Source: Sphingomonadaceae bacterium (GTDB lineage: Bacteria; Pseudomonadota; Alphaproteobacteria; Sphingomonadales; Sphingomonadaceae). From it: 64,000 nucleotides of DNA. The translations under genes and the position numbers were made by a program. The stretch is taken from NCBI GenBank assembly GCA_947454135.1, contig CANGJI010000004.1:1-64000 (forward strand), given 5' to 3'. The notes below the pieces were generated by a model, which was not told the DNA's origin, ran no database searches, and worked only from the letters and a program-made list of their open reading frames with translations. Shown piece after piece: positions 1 through 6,382 of the stretch; position 1 is the first letter of the stretch, and each line of letters begins with the position of its first letter.

Positions 1-89
1 CCCCGGCGTCCGGGGCGCCCCCCCTCGCGCCGGGCACGCCCCTTTTCCCTGGCCGGGATGTTTCCATCCCCAGAACACCGGAGATTGCC
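1..89. other. Intergenic lead-in to the tail module
   Basis: No gene is visible. The stretch is C-rich and holds a 6-bp hairpin at 55-70 (GGGATG, TTTC loop, CATCCC) and a shorter dyad at 1-15. Neither is followed by a T-run, so neither is a convincing terminator. A clean ribosome binding site (GGAG, 6-nt spacing) for the next gene sits at 80-83. By comparison with GTA clusters, the major capsid gene should end just left of the window. Confidence 0.4.
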
Positions 90-638
90 ATGAAGCGGGC
101 AATAACCGCGCCGCCGACACTGGCACCGACGGCGCTCGCAGAGCTCAAGGCATGGCTCGGCATCAGCACGACGCGCGACGACGCGGAGCTGACAAGTCTG
201 ATCAGGACCGCGCTGGAGCTGTGCGAAGGATTTATCGGCACGATGCCGCTGGTATCGGGCTGCGAGGAAGTGCTGCCGGCGTCCGGTGATTGGCAGTCGC
301 TGGCGACAGTTCCGGTCAAGGCCATTTCGGGTGTGATGGCGATTGCCAAAGATGGCACCCGTACAGCGCTGGCTCCGACAGACTACGACCTCGACATCGA
401 TGCAGAGGGCACCGGACGCCTGCGCCTCACCCGGCCGACCAGCCAGACACGCATAGCGGTGAGGTTCACCGCCGGCATGGCGGAAGGGTGGGATACTCTG
501 CCCGATGCGATCCAGCAGGGACTGGTGCGCTGGGCTGCCTACCAGCACCGCGCGCGCGACAACGACAAGGCGATCGTCGGCCCGCCGACTTCGGTGGCAG
601 CGCTGTGGCGACCATGGCGGCGGATGCGCATCGCATGA
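90..638 (+). CDS. Head-tail connector protein (GTA gp6-like, phiE125 gp8 family)
   Basis: A 182-residue protein that in phages and gene transfer agents forms the adaptor ring below the portal. The N-terminal half (LKAWLGISTTRDDAELTSLI onward) matches the helical pattern of the phiE125 gp8 / phage gp6 connector family, and its length is normal for the family. The ATG has a GGAG site 6 nt upstream. It opens a tightly packed run of tail genes in the RcGTA order, which supports a gp6 role. The stop overlaps the next small ORF by 4 bp (ATGA). Family assignment is by recognition of sequence and gene order, not by a search. Confidence 0.8.
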   Translation: MKRAITAPPTLAPTALAELKAWLGISTTRDDAELTSLIRTALELCEGFIGTMPLVSGCEEVLPASGDWQSLATVPVKAISGVMAIAKDGTRTALAPTDYDLDIDAEGTGRLRLTRPTSQTRIAVRFTAGMAEGWDTLPDAIQQGLVRWAAYQHRARDNDKAIVGPPTSVAALWRPWRRMRIA

Positions 639-784
639 GCCGGGTCAGCAGCAACTTCGCCCAGGTGCAGCAACAGCTGATCGCAGCCGCGCGACGCATT
701 GCAGAGGCACGCGCAGCGCAGCGCGCGGCGCCCGACAACACGGCCAATTGGCGATCTGCACGGTGGCTCTGGCCCCTGCACTGA
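635..784 (+). CDS. Small ORF at the gp7 (stopper) position
   Basis: A 49-residue ORF that starts in the ATGA overlap with gp6 and ends 12 nt before gp8. It is hidden in the ORF track as the tail of a longer open frame. The sequence is Ala/Arg/Gln-rich (VQQQLIAAARRIAEARAAQR) and probably helical, with an aromatic-basic end (WRSARWLWPLH). In RcGTA this slot holds gp7, a head completion protein of roughly 110 residues. This ORF is less than half that size and I see no clear similarity, so it could be a replacement, a remnant or a small lineage-specific factor. Translational coupling is the main reason to call it a gene. Confidence 0.5.
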   Translation: MSRVSSNFAQVQQQLIAAARRIAEARAAQRAAPDNTANWRSARWLWPLH

Positions 785-796
785 CTGGAGTGAGCT

Positions 797-1192
797 ATGG
801 AACTGGCTTTTCGCGCCACAGTGATCGACTGGCTGGCCGCCGACCCGGTGCTCGCCGCCGGGCTGAATGCGATCGTCGAGGAAGCGCCGGTCCGGGCTGC
901 CCTGCCCTGGCTGGCACTGACCGCCAGCGCGAGCACGGATTGGAGCAACAAGAGCAGTCGCGGGCGGGAAATCCGCGTGGCGCTCGAGCTCAACTACCGG
1001 GGCTACGAGCAGCTCGCCGAAGCGGGACTGATCGCCGCCATTGAGGCGCGCATGGAGAGCTTGCCAGCCGACCAGAGCGCTGTCGGCATCCAGATCGCCA
1101 GCCTGACCTTCCTCAAGGCCCGGGCCGAGCAGCGCGGTGAAGCGCTGCGCGTGCTCGTGCTGGAATACCGGGCCCGGGTGCTCGCGGTCTGA
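797..1192 (+). CDS. DUF3168 tail terminator (GTA gp8-like)
   Basis: A 131-residue protein of the DUF3168 type, the tail completion/terminator family (RcGTA gp8), which caps the end of the tail tube that joins the head. Supporting features are the start (LAFRATVIDWLAADPVLAAG), the central strand-rich part and a C-terminal AEQRGEALRVLVLEYRARV strand typical of the family. It has TGGAG 6 nt before the ATG. It lies between the connector genes and the major tail protein, as in RcGTA. Confidence 0.78.
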   Translation: MELAFRATVIDWLAADPVLAAGLNAIVEEAPVRAALPWLALTASASTDWSNKSSRGREIRVALELNYRGYEQLAEAGLIAAIEARMESLPADQSAVGIQIASLTFLKARAEQRGEALRVLVLEYRARVLAV

Positions 1193-1243
1193 CCACAGTA
1201 CCTGGCCCAAACTGACCGCTTCCTCTCAACCAGGAGAACTTAA

Positions 1244-1651
1244 ATGCCCGCACAGAAGGGAAGCGCCTTTCTGCTGAAGATCAGCGATGGCGCAGCGACA
1301 CCGACCTACAACACCGTAGCCGGGCTGCGCACGACGCAGATGTCGATCAACGGCGAACTGGTGGTGATCACCAGCAAGGAATCGGGCGGCTGGCGCGAGT
1401 TGCTCTCGGGTGCGGGGACGCGCTCGGTCAGCGTGAGCGCGGCCGGCATCTTCCTCGGCAGCGCTGCCGAAGGGCAGGTACGCGGCAATGCGCTGGCGGG
1501 CACGATTACCGACTACGAGCTTTCCTTCGAAGGGGGAGAGAAGATGCGCGGCAAATTCCTTGTCCAGCGCCTCGACTACGCCGGCGATTTCAACGGCGAA
1601 CGCAACTACACCCTCTCGCTCGAAAGCTCGGGCGTGGTGGTGCAGGTATGA
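1244..1651 (+). CDS. Phage major tail protein, TP901-1 family (GTA gp9-like)
   Basis: A 135-residue tail-tube subunit. The N-terminal MPAQKGSAFLLKI motif and the GLRTTQMSINGELVVITSKESGGWRELL region (quoted in part) are typical of the TP901-1 major tail family used by RcGTA-type tails. A strong AGGAGA ribosome binding site precedes the ATG, fitting a product needed in many copies per particle, and this is the best ribosome binding site in the module. Length is normal. The stop overlaps the gp10 start by 4 bp. Confidence 0.85.
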   Translation: MPAQKGSAFLLKISDGAATPTYNTVAGLRTTQMSINGELVVITSKESGGWRELLSGAGTRSVSVSAAGIFLGSAAEGQVRGNALAGTITDYELSFEGGEKMRGKFLVQRLDYAGDFNGERNYTLSLESSGVVVQV

Positions 1652-1980
1652 GCGCCGCATCCACCACACCCGCCGCTGTCAATCCGCACCGCGGCGAGGC
1701 CGGGTTGCTGCTGGACGGCGTGACGCACGTGCTGCGCCCCACGTTCGGTTCTCTGGTGGCGGCCGAGGAAGAGCTCGGGCCGCTGTTCGCAGTGGTCGAG
1801 CGGGCCAGCGGCGGCGAACTCAAGCTGGGCGAAATGGTGGCGCTGTTCTGGCACTGCCTTGCAGACCCTTCAGCCCACAGCCGCGAGGACTTTGCCGAGG
1901 CAGTGACCCGTGCCGGCCTTGCCGCCTGCGCGCCTGCGCTGCGCAGCCTGCTCGTGCAAGTGCTCAAGGGCGGCGGATGA
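1648..1980 (+). CDS. GTA gp10-like tail assembly protein
   Basis: A 110-residue protein of the gene-transfer-agent gp10 family, thought to act as a tail assembly chaperone. The core is NPHRGEAGLLLDGVTHVLRPTFGSLVAAEEELG, here quoted as short pieces: NPHRGEAGLLLDG, then LRPTFGSLVAAEEELG. It is translationally coupled on both sides, with ATGA overlaps to gp9 and to gp10.1. The assignment rests on the recognisable RPTFGSLVAAE motif and gene order. Confidence 0.72.
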   Translation: MSAASTTPAAVNPHRGEAGLLLDGVTHVLRPTFGSLVAAEEELGPLFAVVERASGGELKLGEMVALFWHCLADPSAHSREDFAEAVTRAGLAACAPALRSLLVQVLKGGG

Positions 1981-2174
1981 GCACGCGTTTCGGTGAAGCG
2001 GCAGCACGGCTTGCGGGCCAGGCAGCGCTGTTCATCGGCTGGACGCCCGACACGTTCTGGTCAGCCACACCCGCTGAACTCGCGGCGATCGTGATGGCCG
2101 CCGCGCCGCCGCCCGGCGACGGGATCGACCGCACCACCCTGACCGCGATGATGGAGCGCGACACGCATGGATAG
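1977..2174 (+). CDS. Small tail assembly chaperone (GTA gp10.1-like)
   Basis: A 65-residue protein starting at the ATG inside the ATGA overlap with gp10. The track hides it inside a longer open frame (1488-2174). The motif FIGWTPDTFWSATPAELAAIV is characteristic of the small phage tail assembly chaperones (DUF2376/rcc01693 type) between gp10 and the tape-measure gene in RcGTA-like clusters. It overlaps the tape-measure start by 8 bp. In long-tailed phages, paired chaperone ORFs here coat the tape-measure protein; whether that applies to this pair is an inference. Confidence 0.75.
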   Translation: MSTRFGEAAARLAGQAALFIGWTPDTFWSATPAELAAIVMAAAPPPGDGIDRTTLTAMMERDTHG

Positions 2175-2748
2175 TCTTTCAACGCTGGTCGTCGATGTGC
2201 GGGCCAGCACCGACGGGTTTGCCAGCGACATCGGCCAGATGCGCAGCAGCTTCGATTCGATCGTGGTCGACGGCTTCAGCCGGGGCAGCGATGTGCTTGA
2301 GCGCGGGCTGCTGAGTGCAGTCCGCCGCGGCAGCCTCGGCTTCGAGGACCTGCGCCGGACCGGCCTGCGCGTGATCGACGACATCGCGGCGCAGGCCTTG
2401 CGCGGCGGGCTCGCCTCGATCGGCATAGGCGGTTCAAGCAGTGGCGGCCTTGGTGGCGGAATCCTTGGGCTGGGAAGCCTGATCGGCTCGCTGTTCGGGC
2501 TGCCGGGGCGGGCGACAGGTGGGCCAGTCTCACCCGGACGACCCTACGTGGTGGGTGAGCGCGGACCGGAACTGTTTGTGCCGACATCAGCCGGGCAGGT
2601 CGATGCTGGCGGTGGCGGCAGCGGTGGCCGCTCGGTCAACGTTTCGATCCGGGTAGTGGCGCCGGAGGGCAGCAGCAGCCCGGAAAGCCTGCGGCGCTCC
2701 AGTCGCCAGGTGGCGCAGGCCGTGCGCCGTGCGCTCAGCGAATACTGA
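2167..2748 (+). CDS. Short tail tape-measure protein (GTA gp11-like)
   Basis: A 193-residue protein, very short for a tape measure but in the range of RcGTA gp11, whose tail is short. It has an N-terminal helical part (DVRASTDGFASDIGQMRSSF), a Gly-rich hydrophobic middle (about 84-115), and the motif VVGERGPELFVPTSAG, which is the classic C-terminal signature of lambda-type tape-measure proteins. The C-terminal helix is Arg/Ser-rich. If tape-measure length sets tail length, this predicts a stubby tail like that of gene transfer agents. Confidence 0.8.
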   Translation: MDSLSTLVVDVRASTDGFASDIGQMRSSFDSIVVDGFSRGSDVLERGLLSAVRRGSLGFEDLRRTGLRVIDDIAAQALRGGLASIGIGGSSSGGLGGGILGLGSLIGSLFGLPGRATGGPVSPGRPYVVGERGPELFVPTSAGQVDAGGGGSGGRSVNVSIRVVAPEGSSSPESLRRSSRQVAQAVRRALSEY

Positions 2749-2783
2749 GCCGGGCGAATTGTGAAGAAGAGGAACGAGGGGCC

Positions 2784-5138
2784 ATGAGCTTCTGGCTGGC
2801 ATGCCGCCGCACAGTGCAGGCAACCGATACGATCCAGCGGTTTGATCCGCGGTTCTGGACGGTCGACTTTCCGCGCCCGGCGATGGCTTCGGTGGTGACG
2901 ACCGCGCCCGATGCGCTGCGGGTCGATGCAGTGTTCCAGAAGACGAACGACCTGGTCGGGCTGATCTGGGAAAGCGCCGACCGGTGGGATCACCCGCTGC
3001 TCGCTTACGATACCAACCGCGACTACGCGCGCCTGACACTTTCGTTTCGCTGGCGTTCGAGCGGGGTCCTGCCGCTTGATGCGGTGAACGGACCGACATT
3101 GACCATCGAGGGGCGCGACGCAGCGGGCAATCGGCGCGGCTGGTATGTGCGCCTGTGGAACTACGCCGAAGGCACGCCGACCGATGCGGTGGTAACGCTG
3201 CCGTTCTCTGCGCTGGCGGGCGGCTTCATGCTGCCGGGGGAGGCCGATCCGGTTTATCCCTCGGACATCGACCGCGTGTTCATTTCGCTTGTGGCGCCGG
3301 GTTACTCGGCAACGGCGACGACGCCGTTTCCCGCAGCAGTGACGGGCTGGGCCGAGCTTAGCGCGATGCGGTGCAGCGGCCACAAGCCCATGCTGACAAT
3401 CGGCGATGTGATGGTGCCGCCACACGGGATCTCCATCGCGACGGGCTATGACGACGGCTACAACCAGACGCCCGCGCGTCTGCTGCGCACTATCCGCGGT
3501 CTCGGTTATCGCGGCAGCATCAATCACTACGTGGGAATGAGCCACTTCTTTCCGCTGGCGCCAGACGGCGCAGGCGGCTTCACGGTCGATCCGGCGCTGC
3601 CCGCGCTGAATGTTGCGGCGGAGCGTTGGCATGGCGCATTTCTTTCTGCCGCAAAGGCGATGGGATACACGGTCATCCTCTCGCAATCCTACGAGTTGCT
3701 CGCGCAGCATTGTCCCACGGCCTGGCAGCAGCGGGCCGCCGATGGCACGGCGGCGCGAACGGGCTGGTCGCCGCCTTCAGCCCTGCTCTCGCCCGCCAAC
3801 ACGGCAGCGACAGGGTGGCTGCGAAAGGTTGCCGTCCGGCTGGCAGGATTGCTCACGGAAGCCGGGCTTCCGGTGCGCTATCAGGTGGGCGAGCCCTGGT
3901 GGTGGGTCACTGCCGAGCGCAAGATCTGCCTGTACGACGATGCGGCAAAGGCCGCGCTGGGCGGCAATCCGGTGGTCATTCCCGACCTTGGCGCGGTGCT
4001 TACCGCCGAGCAGAAGTCGCTTCTGGACGCTGCGGGCGCCCTGCTCTCCGCATCGACAGCGAGCCTGACGGCTGCAGTACGCACCGCTGCTGGAACCGCG
4101 CCCTGCGAGACACTGCTGTTGGCATTCGTGCCGACCGTGCTCGATCCGGCCACACCCGAAGCACGGCGTGCGAACCTGCCGATCGGCTGGGCATCGCCTG
4201 CCTTCGATGTGCTGCAGCTTGAGGACTACGACTGGCTGATGGCCGGGTTCGAGGCGAGGCGAACGCGCGGACGGGCCGAAGCCGAGGCGCGGCTCGGCTA
4301 TCCGCGGGCCAAGCAGCACTACCTTTCCGGATTCGTCCTGAACGCCGCCGATGCTGAAGCGATGTGGCCGCTGATCGATGCAGCGGCAAGCGAAGCGCGG
4401 GCAATGGGTGTCGCTGAGACTTTCATCTGGGCGCTGCCCCAGGTGGCTCGGGACGGCTTTACCCGCCTGCCCGACGCCGCGGCCGGAGCAGCCAGCGAGG
4501 ACGACATTATGCAGCCCTTTGACGACGTGCTCTTCCCCATCGCGATCGGCCGATCGGCGACGGTGACACCCGAGTTCTCGACCAATGTGACCATCACGGC
4601 TTCGGGGTTCGAGCGGCGCAACAGCCTATGGTCCGACGCGCGGCTGCGCTTCGATGTGGGGCCGGGGGTGCGTTCGGAAGCAGAACTGGGCGAACTCATC
4701 GCCTTCTTCCGCGCACGGCGCGGGAAGGCACGCGGGTTCCGGTTGCGTGATCCTTCGGACTACAGCTCGAACGGGATGACCGGCACGCCGACCGCGCTCG
4801 ATCAGGTGATCGGGACGGGAAACGGGGCGACAGCGCGCTTTGCTCTGGTGAAGGCCTATGGGTCAGGGCTCGACGCACAGCAGCGGCGAATTACTCGCCC
4901 GCGAGCAGAAAGCCTGCTGGTTAGCGTGGACGGCGCGGCTGTGACCAACTGGACGCTCGATGCGCTGGGCGAGATCGTGTTCGCTGATGCCCCGGCCATG
5001 GGCACGACGGTGTGTGCTGGCTTCCTCTTCGATGTGCCGGTGCGGTTCGCCGAAGACCAGCTCGACGTTTCGGGCACGGCCTTTGCCGCAGGAGAAGCAC
5101 CGAGCGTGCCCCTCATCGAATTGCGCGAGGATGCCTGA
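2784..5138 (+). CDS. Large DUF2460 tail protein with TIM-barrel-like N-terminal extension (gp12-like)
   Basis: A 784-residue protein. The C-terminal ~209 residues (from M576, MQPFDDVLFPIAIG) are a complete DUF2460/TIGR02217 domain equal to RcGTA gp12, the distal tail protein. The first ~575 residues are an extra module: a beta-rich part (about 1-210), then an alpha/beta region with ISIATGYDDGYNQTPARLL, GLGYRGSINHYVG, GEPWWW and LQLEDYDWL, whose strand-helix rhythm looks like a glycoside-hydrolase-type TIM barrel. It could relate to the non-contractile tail sheath proteins described in siphophages, but I cannot confirm that without a search. The ATG has a GAGGGG site upstream. An internal start may yield DUF2460 alone (see separate entry). 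Confidence 0.75.
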   Translation: MSFWLACRRTVQATDTIQRFDPRFWTVDFPRPAMASVVTTAPDALRVDAVFQKTNDLVGLIWESADRWDHPLLAYDTNRDYARLTLSFRWRSSGVLPLDAVNGPTLTIEGRDAAGNRRGWYVRLWNYAEGTPTDAVVTLPFSALAGGFMLPGEADPVYPSDIDRVFISLVAPGYSATATTPFPAAVTGWAELSAMRCSGHKPMLTIGDVMVPPHGISIATGYDDGYNQTPARLLRTIRGLGYRGSINHYVGMSHFFPLAPDGAGGFTVDPALPALNVAAERWHGAFLSAAKAMGYTVILSQSYELLAQHCPTAWQQRAADGTAARTGWSPPSALLSPANTAATGWLRKVAVRLAGLLTEAGLPVRYQVGEPWWWVTAERKICLYDDAAKAALGGNPVVIPDLGAVLTAEQKSLLDAAGALLSASTASLTAAVRTAAGTAPCETLLLAFVPTVLDPATPEARRANLPIGWASPAFDVLQLEDYDWLMAGFEARRTRGRAEAEARLGYPRAKQHYLSGFVLNAADAEAMWPLIDAAASEARAMGVAETFIWALPQVARDGFTRLPDAAAGAASEDDIMQPFDDVLFPIAIGRSATVTPEFSTNVTITASGFERRNSLWSDARLRFDVGPGVRSEAELGELIAFFRARRGKARGFRLRDPSDYSSNGMTGTPTALDQVIGTGNGATARFALVKAYGSGLDAQQRRITRPRAESLLVSVDGAAVTNWTLDALGEIVFADAPAMGTTVCAGFLFDVPVRFAEDQLDVSGTAFAAGEAPSVPLIELREDA
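4497..4511 (+). promoter_or_regulatory. Candidate internal ribosome binding site and start for stand-alone gp12
   Basis: Inside the 784-residue gene, GAGG at 4497-4500 is followed after exactly 8 nt by an in-frame ATG at 4509. Translation from it gives a 209-residue product beginning MQPFDDVLFP, which coincides with the natural start of the DUF2460 family and with the size of stand-alone gp12. The agreement between ribosome binding site spacing, domain boundary and family length is what makes this a candidate. Expression is not shown by sequence. Confidence 0.45.
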
Positions 5139-5139
5139 A

Positions 5140-5970
5140 ATGCCCGAGAGCACGCGCATCTGGTTCAGCCAGCCGCTTGAGACCGTCGCGATCTGGTGGC
5201 GGCTCGAACGGCGCGATGGTGTGACACTTGGTTTCACCAGCCATGACCGGGACCTGTCGTTTGACGGTCTGGTTCACCGCACTGCTCCCGGCATGGTGCC
5301 TTCCGCGATCCGCCGCACAGCCGATTTCGAGGCAGACAGCGCCGAAGTGGCAGGCGCGCTCAGCCACGATTCGATCCGCGAGGCCGACCTTGCGGCGGGC
5401 CGGTTCGACGGCGGATCGATTGCCATGGGATTGGTCGATTGGGAAACGCTTGAGCGCATGACGCTCTACGCAGGCACGATCGGTACGGTCGGCCACGAAG
5501 GCGCCGGCTTCTCCGCCGAACTGCGGTCGGTCAAGGACCTGCTGGCGCGGCAGATCGTTCCTCGGACTGCGCCGACCTGCCGCGCGGAGTTCTGCGCGGA
5601 GGGCTGCACGCTTTCCGCCAGTGCCTTTACCCATCAGGCGACCTTGGCAGAGGTATCGACAGACGGCGGTTCAGTGCGCGTCTCAGGCGGTCCCCCCGTG
5701 GCGTCGCTGGCCTTCGGAACAATGCGCTGGATCGACGGCCCCGACGCCGGACTCACGCGTCGGATCGAGACTGTCGAAGGGGCATGGCTGGTACTCGACC
5801 GAACGACGGCGAGCGCAGTTGCGACCGGAACGCTGATCGAACTGCGCGAGGGCTGCGATCACACGCTCGACACCTGCGCGACCCGTTTTGGCAACGCCGT
5901 CAACTTTCAGGGTGAGCCGTTCCTGCCAGGCAACGACCTGCTGACCCGCTACCCGGCGCCGCAGCAGTGA
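5140..5970 (+). CDS. DUF2163 tail hub protein (GTA gp13-like)
   Basis: A 276-residue protein of the DUF2163 family (RcGTA gp13, baseplate hub). It has the family N-terminus (WWRLERRDGVTLGFTSHDRD), a four-Cys cluster (CRAEFCAEGCTLS and, near the end, CDHTLDTCATRFGN), and the family C-terminal phrase FLPGNDLL. In RcGTA this protein pair of Cys motifs is linked to iron-sulfur or metal binding; that is family knowledge, not visible here. I chose ATG 5140 because GAGG lies 9 nt upstream; the in-frame ATG at 5131 overlaps the gp12 stop but has the site directly abutting it. Confidence 0.82.
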   Translation: MPESTRIWFSQPLETVAIWWRLERRDGVTLGFTSHDRDLSFDGLVHRTAPGMVPSAIRRTADFEADSAEVAGALSHDSIREADLAAGRFDGGSIAMGLVDWETLERMTLYAGTIGTVGHEGAGFSAELRSVKDLLARQIVPRTAPTCRAEFCAEGCTLSASAFTHQATLAEVSTDGGSVRVSGGPPVASLAFGTMRWIDGPDAGLTRRIETVEGAWLVLDRTTASAVATGTLIELREGCDHTLDTCATRFGNAVNFQGEPFLPGNDLLTRYPAPQQ

Positions 5971-6377
5971 ACGCCGCGCTTGCGACGGCCGCCATGCAGC
6001 TGGTCGGCACGCGCTTCCGCCTGCATGGCCGGGATCCTGCGACGGGGCTAGACTGTGTCGGTGTCGTGGCGGAGGCGATGCGGCGGGCGGGGATCGCCCC
6101 CGTGACCCCGGCAGGATACCGCCTGCGCAACGCATCGGTGAGCGGCTTGCTGCCCTTCGCCCGCGCCAACCACTTCGAGCCGGTCGGGGCCGCCGAGGCG
6201 GATGTCCTGCTGGTGATGGTGAACCCGGTCCAACCGCACCTCGTCGTCCGTACGTCTGAGGGCTTTGTCCATGCGCACGCCGGGATCGGACGGGTCACCT
6301 ACCTTTCCGGCACCCTGCCCTGGCCGGCCACGAGCGGATGGCGCGTGCCAAGCCCCAAGCAAGCAATCGGGAACTGA
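5967..6377 (+). CDS. NlpC/P60-type cell-wall peptidase (GTA gp14-like)
   Basis: A 136-residue putative peptidoglycan peptidase carried on the tail tip. The catalytic Cys is in GLDCVGVV (about residue 30) and the partner His is likely in QPHLVV. The fold follows the NlpC/P60 order Cys, then His. It starts with GTG inside the GTGA overlap with gp13, so it is translationally coupled; no in-frame ATG exists nearby. In gene transfer agents this enzyme helps the particle cross the recipient wall. Confidence 0.8.
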   Translation: MNAALATAAMQLVGTRFRLHGRDPATGLDCVGVVAEAMRRAGIAPVTPAGYRLRNASVSGLLPFARANHFEPVGAAEADVLLVMVNPVQPHLVVRTSEGFVHAHAGIGRVTYLSGTLPWPATSGWRVPSPKQAIGN

Positions 6378-6382
6378 CTTCT

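Noticed and set aside
1977-2174. Longer frame start at 1488 for the gp10.1 gene
   Set aside because: The upstream part is out of frame with gp9 and gp10, and is Arg-rich shadow sequence; the ATGA coupled start at 1977 gives the family-like protein.
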